DNA of 12,269 bases. Source: DUAL01 sp964478325. GTDB taxonomy: Bacteria; Bacteroidota; Bacteroidia; Flavobacteriales; BACL11. Numbering within the stretch: the first letter of the stretch is position 1; every line of letters begins with the position of its first letter. Positions 1-6,608 of the stretch are shown here, in pieces. The notes beneath the pieces were generated by a model. The model made no database searches. It was not told where the DNA came from and saw only the letters and a list, made by a program, of their open reading frames with translations. The DNA lies in NCBI GenBank assembly GCA_964478325.1, contig CAYZIA010000049.1, forward strand, positions 1-12,269. The letters are read 5' to 3'. Made by a program: the position numbers and the translations under genes.

Positions 1-966
1 ATCATAGTACGCTACCTGAATCATATGATTAGGATAAGTAATATCGTGCACAGTAGTTCCATCTCTGTAATAAGAAGTTATCAAGAAATTTCCATCTACA
101 TGAGTATTGTGAGGAATAGAGTTTGAGCCAGGATTCGATTGAATTCTATCCACTTCTTGAATATTATTGATATTTGAAATATCATATGCGGTCAAATATG
201 CATTTGACTGTTCATCAGTAGTAAAAACATAATTTCCATCATCTGAGACCCAAGCATTATGTGTGAAATTATTTGGAGTAGTATGTTGCCCTATAGTTTG
301 AGGATTACTTTTATTACTCACGTCAACTACAAAAAGTTCACCTGCATAAATACAACCAGCATACATAGTGTCTCCTCTTGCCATTCCATCATGAATATAT
401 TCGCCAGTCCATTCTCCTAAGTACTCAGGGCTAGTGGCATTAGCATTCACATCTAAAAAGATAGCTCCTCTATTTGCTACAGAAACTCCATTGTTTCTTG
501 CGCCAAAAATATATGCAATACCATTTTCATCAATATATATATTATGTGCTGATGTAAATTCAACCGTATCTAGACCAGAAGGACTAACAAAATTACTCAC
601 ATGCCAGAAAGTATTACCTGTCATATCAGTTAAATCAACAATAAGAAGTCCAGAAATTGCTTCAGTAGTAATGTAAGCATAGTTTCCCCACGATTTTATA
701 TCTCTCCAAATTGAAGTTATATCAGAAATAAAAAACATTTCAGTAGGAGAAGAGGGGTTTGTTACATCTACACAAGAGAACCCACTTTCAAGCCCTACCA
801 AAGCATATTCATTTCCATTACCATCCTCCCAACCCCAGATATCATTACATTTAGTATTATGATTAGTTTCATAATCAAATGAACCGAGTAAATTCATATT
901 CCAACCGCTTTGGGGAAAAACAAACAATGGAAAAAAGAAAAAGATACATAAAAGATTTAGTCTCAT
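1..966 (-). CDS. Choice-of-anchor B family secreted protein, partial (C-terminus cut by left edge)
   Basis: An uninterrupted frame of 322 codons starts at ATG 966 and runs off the window. Residues 1-19 are a signal peptide (basic MRLN, then a run of Phe, Leu and Ile, ending near FPQ), so the product is exported. The rest is a beta-propeller-like series of LVIVD-type segments, such as SGLLIVDLTD at 106-113 and LFVVDVSN at 211-218, with conserved His-Asn or His-Asp motifs (SAHNIYID near 141, IHDG near 191, THNAWVSDDG near 235, IPHNTHVDG near 285). This pattern is typical of the choice-of-anchor B family, whose members usually end in a sorting domain. Here that end is missing; in this genome a T9SS C-terminal domain is the likely anchor (inference). 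The biochemical function of the family is unknown. It lies 55 nt downstream of the SprB-repeat gene with no promoter I can see, so the two may be cotranscribed. Confidence 0.85.
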   Translation of the reverse strand, partial: MRLNLLCIFFFFPLFVFPQSGWNMNLLGSFDYETNHNTKCNDIWGWEDGNGNEYALVGLESGFSCVDVTNPSSPTEMFFISDITSIWRDIKSWGNYAYITTEAISGLLIVDLTDMTGNTFWHVSNFVSPSGLDTVEFTSAHNIYIDENGIAYIFGARNNGVSVANRGAIFLDVNANATSPEYLGEWTGEYIHDGMARGDTMYAGCIYAGELFVVDVSNKSNPQTIGQHTTPNNFTHNAWVSDDGNYVFTTDEQSNAYLTAYDISNINNIQEVDRIQSNPGSNSIPHNTHVDGNFLITSYYRDGTTVHDITYPNHMIQVAYYD

Positions 967-1021
967 AATTGAGTTCTCATTTGTGTAAAAGTAAGAAAAA
1001 AGGAAGCAACCAGTTTTATAA

Positions 1022-2893
1022 TTATCGAATAATTGTGATTGTTCCTTTTATAGGATCGTGCCCATTACCTAAATTAATAATGTAGAAATACGTTCCATCT
1101 GGAGCAGCTCTACCATTCTCGTTGGTTCCATCCCAAGGATTATCATAACCATTAGATTCAAACATTTTCTTTCCAAAACGACCATAAATTTTAATCTCAG
1201 AATCCCTATACAAGAAAGTATCTTCCAACTCCCAAACATCATTTACATTATCACCATTTGGAGAAAAAACATTTGGAATACAATCCGCTCCCATTGCCGC
1301 AATTAGAATAGAAGTATCTAACTGACAACCATTTTTATCAAAAAGACTTACAAAATATTTCCCTGGATTTAGATTATTCTTTATTCTGTCTATTGTGTCT
1401 CCTGTGGACCAAAGAAAAGAATAAGGAGGTGTGCCACCATCTGGATTTATTATTATTCCATCAAACTCATTCTCACAATCTACAATACCTACGTCAGGAC
1501 TGAGAATGACAGAAAGAGGACTAATTGTAAAGCCCTCAGATAATAGACATGCAAAAGGGCCTCCATTTGCAGTTACGGTAACGGAATGGGTTCCCTCACA
1601 TAAACTATCGGCATGAGGGGTTATTTGTCCATTACTCCATAAATAACTAAAGGGGCTCAATCCCCAACTTGTATCAATTACGGTTGAAATACTAGCATCT
1701 ACCAATTTATTAATATTGTAAGAAACATTTACCGAAAGTGTATCCTCACAATTCTTACTATCTGTTACAGTTATTGGATAATTTCCTTCACAAAGGCCTC
1801 TAACTGAATCCCCAACCAAAGAAATGCTAGTCCAATTGATTATAAAAGGAGCATTTAAACCACTCACAGAGACAGAAGACCAAAGTGATGAATAATCATA
1901 AGATCCGGTTGCAGAAACCGTATTTTGTTGTTGATTAAGCGTATAAACTCCTGTGGTTGTAAGTCCACAATCGTCTATAACTAAGATGGTATAACTACCA
2001 TACCCTATGCCTGAGAGATCCTTAATTGTATCTCCATTACTCCAAAGATAAGTATAAGGCGTGAATCCACCAACTATTGTAATATCAATTGCTCCATCAT
2101 TATTTAAACAAGTGGGTTGTGTTAAGTTAAAGTTATCAATATTTAAAGTAGAAATATAAGGACTTAGTTCAATGCCTAAGGAATCCTTTATACCACAAGA
2201 ATCCGTTACAATTACCCAATATAATCCTGCAGTTAAATTTGAACTTAAGGTTCCTACAGCTCCCGTACTCCATTGATACTGGTAAGGCAAGGTTCCTCCT
2301 GCAACTACAACATTAATAGCTCCATCATTTCCTAAACATGTTGGGTTTGTGGCATTGGTATCTACTAATAACGGACCAGGACTAGAAATAAAAACACTTG
2401 CAGAATCCTCACATCCAACATCATCACTTACTAAAATCTGATGATTTCCTGCATCTAAAATAGTTTGGCTAATTGTATCTCCATTATCCCATAAAATTGT
2501 GTAATTTCCATTTGTAGTAACACCACCAGATATATTAGCAGTAATCGCAGAAAGCTCACCATAACAGGATAGATTTGATGTGTAATTAGTAAACGCTATA
2601 CTTAAAGAATCTGTACTTTGTAGATAAATAGAATCTGTCATTATACAACCCAAAGAATCGCTTACCTCAACTACATACATTCCAACTTGCAAGCCAGTAA
2701 TACTATCTACTGTACTTCCATTATTCCAAAGAATAGAATAAGGAGAAATACCACCACTAATCTCTATTTTTATAAATCCGTCCGAAAGATTAAAGCAGGT
2801 TGGATCTCCTTTAGAAATACTTAAATTTATTACACATTGTGCATTTGAATAAATGCTAAAAATAATACTAAATACAAAAATTAATCTTTTCAT
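1022..2893 (-). CDS. SprB-repeat protein with T9SS type B (CHU_C-like) sorting domain
   Basis: The protein has 623 residues and starts at ATG 2893. Residues 1-19 form a signal peptide ending at SNAQ, followed by C20. About six or seven repeats of roughly 65-75 residues follow (near 25-86, 105-165, 178-235, 254-310, a weaker one at 330-390, one near 400-445, and 465-525). They share the SprB-repeat pattern: Cys, then DG-I-I/V-GG-PY-Y-WS-G-T, then G-Y-V-DS-GC. Residues 538-623 are a type B T9SS sorting domain: IPNVFSPNGD-N-ND, then KIYGRFGKKMFES, NPWDGT, and DGTYFYII near the end. It is therefore probably secreted through T9SS and attached to, or released from, the cell surface. SprB repeats are known from the gliding adhesin SprB of Flavobacterium johnsoniae, but this protein is ten times shorter, so an adhesin role is only inferred. 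It has its own promoter candidate upstream. Confidence 0.9.
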   Translation of the reverse strand: MKRLIFVFSIIFSIYSNAQCVINLSISKGDPTCFNLSDGFIKIEISGGISPYSILWNNGSTVDSITGLQVGMYVVEVSDSLGCIMTDSIYLQSTDSLSIAFTNYTSNLSCYGELSAITANISGGVTTNGNYTILWDNGDTISQTILDAGNHQILVSDDVGCEDSASVFISSPGPLLVDTNATNPTCLGNDGAINVVVAGGTLPYQYQWSTGAVGTLSSNLTAGLYWVIVTDSCGIKDSLGIELSPYISTLNIDNFNLTQPTCLNNDGAIDITIVGGFTPYTYLWSNGDTIKDLSGIGYGSYTILVIDDCGLTTTGVYTLNQQQNTVSATGSYDYSSLWSSVSVSGLNAPFIINWTSISLVGDSVRGLCEGNYPITVTDSKNCEDTLSVNVSYNINKLVDASISTVIDTSWGLSPFSYLWSNGQITPHADSLCEGTHSVTVTANGGPFACLLSEGFTISPLSVILSPDVGIVDCENEFDGIIINPDGGTPPYSFLWSTGDTIDRIKNNLNPGKYFVSLFDKNGCQLDTSILIAAMGADCIPNVFSPNGDNVNDVWELEDTFLYRDSEIKIYGRFGKKMFESNGYDNPWDGTNENGRAAPDGTYFYIINLGNGHDPIKGTITIIR

Positions 2894-2918
2894 TTAAATC
2901 TTTAAAATAAAACTTTTG

Positions 2919-2947
2919 CAAATATATCTTTTTTAAACAAATAAAAA
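2919..2947 (-). promoter_or_regulatory. Candidate Bacteroidota promoter for the SprB-repeat gene
   Basis: On the minus strand, TATATTTG at 2926-2919 matches the Bacteroidota -7 element TAnnTTTG exactly. An 18-nt spacer separates it from TTT at 2947-2945, a weak match to the -33 TTG. The predicted transcript start would leave a leader of about 20 nt before ATG 2893. The site lies in the 60-bp gap after rnz, so the left-hand genes need not depend on read-through from the pyr cluster. Confidence 0.5.
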
Positions 2948-2953
2948 TTGATC

Positions 2954-3874
2954 TTAGATTGCATCAAAATCTAGAAAACTACCATCAATTGCTAACAAAG
3001 TATCTGGAAAAACAGATTTTGTTTCTTCCAACAGATTATTTAAATCATTATAACGTGAAGAAAAATGACCAATTAGTAAATTTTTCACTTTTGCTCTTTT
3101 CGCCATATTTGCAGCATCGATTGTAGTAGAATGTCCTGTTTCCTTAGCTTTCTCTACTAAATCTTGCATAAAAGTTGCTTCATGATATAAAAGAGTTACA
3201 CCTTTTATCCTTTCAATATTTTCTTCAACAAAAGCAGTGTCTGAACAAAAACAATAGGAATGAAGCAATTTTCTAATAGTAGTTAACTCTTCATTTTCTA
3301 TTATGCTCCCATCTTCTAATCTGAAATCAGAACCATTCTTAATATTATTCATTTCATTAATTGGAATATTGTATTCTTCTATTTTTTCTTTAATTATATT
3401 TCTTGCTTTCTTTTTTTCTTTAAATAAGAAACCGCTTGAAGGAATGCTATGTTCTAAAACTAGATTATGAATAATAATACTCTCATCTTCATAAAGGATT
3501 TTCTCTTTATCAAGTGGGATTGGATGAAAGAATAATGGAAATCTTAACTCTGTATTAGATGCTAATAATTGTAAATCAATGATTTCTTTTAGTTTATGGT
3601 GCGCATACAGGTTAAGTTCTGTTTTTCTTCCTAAAAGATGCATTGTATTAATTAACCCAATCAGTCCAAAATAATGATCGCCATGCAAATGGCTGATAAA
3701 AATATGACTGATTTTATGAGAATTTATATTATTTTTTAACAATTGTATTTGTGTCCCTTCTCCGCAATCAATTAAAAAAAACCGCTCATCTGCATTAAGT
3801 AGCTGAGCGGTTGGATTCTTTTTTATAGTAGGAATGGCTGAATTACAACCTAGAATCGTTAGTTTAAATGACAT
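2954..3874 (-). CDS. rnz: Ribonuclease Z (tRNase Z, tRNA 3'-end endonuclease)
   Basis: This cytoplasmic metallo-beta-lactamase-fold enzyme removes the 3' trailer from tRNA precursors so that CCA can be present or added. The length of 306 residues is usual for the short bacterial form. The zinc ligands are all present: the HLHGDH motif at 62-67 (H62, H64, D66, H67), H142 in EHSIPS, D212 in SDTAF, and H270 in GHFSSRY, plus the HEATF motif at 231-235 and H248 in GHST. The N-terminus LTILGCNSAIPT is typical. ATG 3874 overlaps the stop codon of the upstream gene as TAATG, which suggests translational coupling. It closes the cluster that starts at pyrR. A small protein upstream (4738-5046) appears to be a usual companion of rnz in this phylum, but here a secreted protein gene stands between them. 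Confidence 0.96.
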   Translation of the reverse strand: MSFKLTILGCNSAIPTIKKNPTAQLLNADERFFLIDCGEGTQIQLLKNNINSHKISHIFISHLHGDHYFGLIGLINTMHLLGRKTELNLYAHHKLKEIIDLQLLASNTELRFPLFFHPIPLDKEKILYEDESIIIHNLVLEHSIPSSGFLFKEKKKARNIIKEKIEEYNIPINEMNNIKNGSDFRLEDGSIIENEELTTIRKLLHSYCFCSDTAFVEENIERIKGVTLLYHEATFMQDLVEKAKETGHSTTIDAANMAKRAKVKNLLIGHFSSRYNDLNNLLEETKSVFPDTLLAIDGSFLDFDAI

Positions 3875-4713
3875 TATCTTCCAGTAACTATCATACGTTT
3901 AGAAATACTTTCTTTTCCATTATTTATATTATACATGTAAATCCCTGCTGATAAAAAATTATAACTAAACTGATAGGTATTTAATCCTTTAGTTGCAGTA
4001 ATTTGCTCAATATAAACACTTCTTCCAAACATATCGATAACTTCAAACACTACATTGTCAGAGTTTGGAGTATTGAATTGAATATTAGTATATTCAGTAA
4101 AAGGATTTGGGGTATTTTGAAAAAGTACAAAGTCATCTTGATGAAAAGTCTCTAACCCAGTTGCTGAATTAACTACAATATTATAACCCTTAATAGTTTC
4201 GTACGATCCAGTGGCTGAATACAGATCAGTTTCTACAGGAATCGGGATACCAAATACTGTAATTGATCCATGGGTATAAACATTCACTTCTATTGTAATT
4301 GGATAAATCCCTGCAGGATCATTTGTCGTGCCATATACATTTGCACATCCAACAACATCCCCTTCAAAAGTACAATTAGGCGTATTACAATCTAAAGTAA
4401 TCCCAGAAGGAGCACCAATTGTAGATACCATAACCATACTATCAACTGGCCAAGTTCCAACATAATAAGAATTACCTAATGTATCTATTGTAGTAATTGA
4501 AGAATCTCCAGATGCAGCTTCAATTAAAGTTGTTGGTGTTTTAAGATCAATTTGAGTATAATAATTCACCCCTTGAGTAGCATGTGGAAGATTCTGAATA
4601 GTGTCTGGCCAAATATTATATGCGGAATCTTGATATAAGGAGTTAGGCGTACATTGTGCAAAACCTAATATATAGCTAAAAGTTAGCGTTAAAATAAGTA
4701 CAATTTTTCTCAT
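3874..4713 (-). CDS. Secreted protein with T9SS type A sorting domain, function unknown
   Basis: The protein has 279 residues and starts at ATG 4713. Residues 1-20 are a signal peptide (MRKIVLIL, hydrophobic core, cut after GFAQ). Residues 21-190 form the mature part, with several Cys residues (21, 109, 114, 123) and segments such as PHATQGVNYYTQI and GIYPITIEVNVY that suggest a beta-sandwich fold; I recognise no catalytic motif. Residues 198-279 are a type A T9SS C-terminal domain: LFQNTPNPF at 197-205, then FEVIDMFGRSVY, GLNTYQF, and SAGIYMY-INNG followed by KRMIV. The protein is thus exported through the Sec system and then T9SS, for which porQ is present in this window. The gene begins 24 nt after the small gene upstream and overlaps rnz by one base. 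A cell-surface protein between two intracellular genes looks like an insertion into an older gene pair (inference). Confidence 0.88.
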   Translation of the reverse strand: MRKIVLILTLTFSYILGFAQCTPNSLYQDSAYNIWPDTIQNLPHATQGVNYYTQIDLKTPTTLIEAASGDSSITTIDTLGNSYYVGTWPVDSMVMVSTIGAPSGITLDCNTPNCTFEGDVVGCANVYGTTNDPAGIYPITIEVNVYTHGSITVFGIPIPVETDLYSATGSYETIKGYNIVVNSATGLETFHQDDFVLFQNTPNPFTEYTNIQFNTPNSDNVVFEVIDMFGRSVYIEQITATKGLNTYQFSYNFLSAGIYMYNINNGKESISKRMIVTGR

Positions 4714-4737
4714 AATTCTTAATTTTATGGTTAATAC

Positions 4738-5046
4738 TTAGAAATCTAATTGTCTTTCTATTTCTTCCATTTCTATGAAATCTTGTGCTTCTTGCAAAGT
4801 TGGAACAATACTCATTGTGTCATCAAATGAATATTTACTTACCACTACAAATGTACCTTTATTCTTAGAAACAGAAGTGTCAAACTTAGTTAAATTATTT
4901 TTAATAGTATTTAAAGTATTAATATCAACATCAGAAAGATCAGCTATAAAATTTAGTATTTCCTCTTTAATTATAATATTTTCAAAAGAATTATTTCCAT
5001 TTAAAGTAAAAAGCAAAGTATGTCCATTAATAATTTTATTTTCCAT
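4738..5046 (-). CDS. Small cytoplasmic protein, possible STAS-like fold, companion of rnz
   Basis: The protein has 102 residues from ATG 5046. A longer reading from TTG 5067 lies entirely inside pyrB and is less likely. The gene overlaps the end of pyrB by 11 nt in another frame, which suggests translational coupling. It has no signal peptide or membrane segment. The layout is a short beta-rich start (NGHTLLFTLNG), a helical or Asn-rich middle (IADLSDVDINTLNTIKNNL), a hydrophobic strand (GTFVVVSKY), then PTLQEAQDFIEMEEIERQLDF at the C-terminus. The size, strand pattern and a PT-EA-D-IEMEEIER tail resemble, from memory, small STAS-like proteins next to rnz in other Bacteroidota; this recollection could not be tested here. 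No enzyme motif is visible. A role linked to tRNase Z or to pyrimidine synthesis is possible but only inferred from position. Confidence 0.75.
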   Translation of the reverse strand: MENKIINGHTLLFTLNGNNSFENIIIKEEILNFIADLSDVDINTLNTIKNNLTKFDTSVSKNKGTFVVVSKYSFDDTMSIVPTLQEAQDFIEMEEIERQLDF

Positions 5047-5974
5047 TTTTCTTAATTTTTCCAGCAAGCAAATAAAGAGCAGCCATACGTATGGCTACAC
5101 CATTTTCTACTTGCTCTAGAATAATAGATTGTCCAGAATCTGCCACATCAGAGGTTAATTCTATCCCTCTGTTAATAGGTCCTGGATGCATAATTGTAAT
5201 TTCTTTATCTAAATTCATTAATAATTCTTTATTGATACCAAAAACCATAGCATACTCCCTAAGCGAAGGAAGATATTTTATATCTTGTCTTTCTAATTGA
5301 ATACGGAGAACATTAGCAATCTCACACCAATCTAAAGCTTCTCTCAGATTGCTAATATGTTTTACTCCTAATTGATTAATGAATCTTGGGATTAAAGTAG
5401 ATGGTCCACAAACCCTCACCTGAGCACCTAATTTCTGTAAACAATAAATATTTGATAAAGCCACTCTTGAATGTAAGATATCTCCAATAATTACAATTTT
5501 CTTATCTTTTACTTCCCCATATTTTTCTCTTATAGAATAAGCATCTAAAAGTGCTTGTGTAGGATGTTCATGTGTTCCATCTCCCGCATTGATAATTTTT
5601 GCATCAATATTTCTAGAAAGAAAAACCGAAGCACCAGGATTTGGATGTCGCATCACTACCATATCTACTTTCATGGCTAGTATATTATTTACTGTGTCAA
5701 TTAGAGTCTCTCCTTTCTTAACAGAAGAAGCGCCAGAAGAAAAGTTAATTACATCTGCTGAGAGTCGTTTCTCAGCAAGTTCAAATGATAATTTAGTTCG
5801 AGTAGAGTTCTCAAAAAATAAATTAGCAACAGTTATATCTCTTAATGATGGCACTTTCTTTATCGGCTGATTAATAATTCTTTTGAAATTATCTGCTGTT
5901 TTAAAAATTAAGGATATATCCTCCTTTGTTAAGTATTTAATGCCTAATAAATGTTCTCTCGATAATGTTTTCAT
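5036..5974 (-). CDS. pyrB: Aspartate carbamoyltransferase, catalytic chain
   Basis: PyrB joins carbamoyl phosphate to aspartate, the committed step of pyrimidine synthesis in the cytoplasm. From ATG 5974 the protein has 312 residues, the usual length. Key motifs are all present: the carbamoyl-phosphate loop FFENSTRTKLSFE at 53-65, SSVKKGET at 83-90 with the active-site Lys, MRHPNPGA near 108, HEHPTQALLD at 135-144, and HPGPINRGIE at 263-272. A longer reading from TTG 6007 crosses the run of Ns and includes only a few unlikely residues, so I prefer ATG 5974, which starts MKTLSREHLLGIKYL as in relatives. No pyrI regulatory chain follows, so the enzyme may be an unregulated trimer or controlled through transcription by PyrR. 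It lies behind pyrR, with the assembly gap 10 nt upstream of its start. Confidence 0.96.
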   Translation of the reverse strand: MKTLSREHLLGIKYLTKEDISLIFKTADNFKRIINQPIKKVPSLRDITVANLFFENSTRTKLSFELAEKRLSADVINFSSGASSVKKGETLIDTVNNILAMKVDMVVMRHPNPGASVFLSRNIDAKIINAGDGTHEHPTQALLDAYSIREKYGEVKDKKIVIIGDILHSRVALSNIYCLQKLGAQVRVCGPSTLIPRFINQLGVKHISNLREALDWCEIANVLRIQLERQDIKYLPSLREYAMVFGINKELLMNLDKEITIMHPGPINRGIELTSDVADSGQSIILEQVENGVAIRMAALYLLAGKIKKNGK

Positions 5975-5983
5975 TTCTCTGAA

Positions 5984-5993
5984 NNNNNNNNNN
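5984..5993. other. Assembly gap (10 Ns) between pyrR and pyrB
   Basis: Ten consecutive N bases stand 10 nt upstream of the pyrB start codon and 10 nt downstream of the pyrR stop codon. A run of exactly ten Ns is a common scaffold placeholder, so the true length and content are unknown. The pyrB ribosome binding site and any PyrR-responsive leader would fall here. Confidence 0.95.
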
Positions 5994-6003
5994 CCTAAAT
6001 GTT

Positions 6004-6549
6004 TCAATTTGTATCAATTAAACAAAAAACCTTGTCAATTCCGTTAAACCGCTGCCCCGACAAAATCACTTTCTCAGAGGCAATAGTATCTACTTTTTGT
6101 CCAACATAATTTGGTTGAATTGGTAAATGCCTACTAAATCTTCTATCAATAAAGACCGTTAATTCAACAGATTTTGGCCTACCAAAAGCCATTAAGGCAT
6201 CCATAGCAGCTCGAACTGATCGACCAGTATAAAGTACATCATCAATTAGTATCACATGCTTTCCTTCAATCGAAAAATCAATATCAATAGTTTGTGGCTC
6301 AAGTGGATCTTGCCTTCTTCTAAAATCATCCCTATAAAAAGTAATATCTAAGTTTCCAATTTTAATGTTTTGATTGGATAATAGAGAAGAAAGTTTTTGA
6401 TATATTCTATTACATAAATGAATTCCTCTTGGTTGAATACCAATCAAAACTGTTTCCTTAAAATCTCCATGATTCTCAATAAGCTGATGGGATAACCTCT
6501 CAACAATGATATTAAATTTACTTTTATTGATTACTATTTTATGTTTCAT
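6004..6549 (-). CDS. pyrR: PyrR-family pyrimidine regulator / uracil phosphoribosyltransferase
   Basis: PyrR is a phosphoribosyltransferase-fold protein. In Bacillus it binds pyr mRNA in response to UMP and causes attenuation, and it has uracil phosphoribosyltransferase activity. From ATG 6549 the protein has 181 residues, the same as the Bacillus protein. The PRPP-binding loop VILIDDVLYTGRSVRAA lies near 99-115 (DD at 103-104). Other family marks are LIGIQPRGIHLCNRI near 35-49, DITFYRDDFRRR near 68-79, and VELTVFIDRRFSRHLPI towards the C-terminus. An ATG six bases upstream (6555) is in frame and also possible; TTG 6561 is inside the promoter and unlikely. It is followed by pyrB, consistent with a pyrimidine operon. 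Whether it acts on RNA in this phylum is not shown by the sequence. Confidence 0.93.
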   Translation of the reverse strand: MKHKIVINKSKFNIIVERLSHQLIENHGDFKETVLIGIQPRGIHLCNRIYQKLSSLLSNQNIKIGNLDITFYRDDFRRRQDPLEPQTIDIDFSIEGKHVILIDDVLYTGRSVRAAMDALMAFGRPKSVELTVFIDRRFSRHLPIQPNYVGQKVDTIASEKVILSGQRFNGIDKVFCLIDTN

Positions 6550-6558
6550 TTGCATTGA

Positions 6559-6586
6559 CAAATATAATATTAAAGAAAAGCCCCAA
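6559..6586 (-). promoter_or_regulatory. Promoter of the pyrR-pyrB cluster, embedded in the rpsA terminator
   Basis: On the minus strand TTG at 6586-6584 is separated by 17 nt from TATATTTG at 6566-6559, a full match to the Bacteroidota pattern TTG-N17 to 23-TAnnTTTG. The TTG is the first three bases of the 3' arm of the rpsA terminator hairpin. The -7 element ends only 9 nt before ATG 6549, so the leader would be only a few bases or absent. Confidence 0.65.
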
Positions 6587-6601
6587 AAAAATTGGGGCTT
6601 T
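6577..6601 (-). terminator. Rho-independent terminator of rpsA
   Basis: A perfect 10-bp stem (AAAGCCCCAA with TTGGGGCTTT) closes a 5-base loop, beginning 7 nt after the rpsA stop codon. On the minus strand the 3' arm runs into TTTTCTTT, a good U tract. The hairpin is nearly symmetric with A-rich flanks, but no plus-strand gene needs it. Confidence 0.88.
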
Positions 6602-6608
6602 AATTTAT

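Noticed and set aside
434..676. Plus-strand open frame across the choice-of-anchor B gene
   Set aside because: It lies antisense to a frame that encodes a recognisable protein, has no start signals, and its translation looks like antisense noise.
967..1021. Promoter or terminator between the two leftmost genes
   Set aside because: No TAnnTTTG element and no convincing hairpin is present in these 55 bases on the minus strand; TACTTTTA near 990 lacks the final G and has poor spacing.
5975..6007. Longer pyrB reading from TTG 6007 through the N run
   Set aside because: It depends on unknown bases and overlaps the pyrR stop codon; ATG 5974 fits the family N-terminus.
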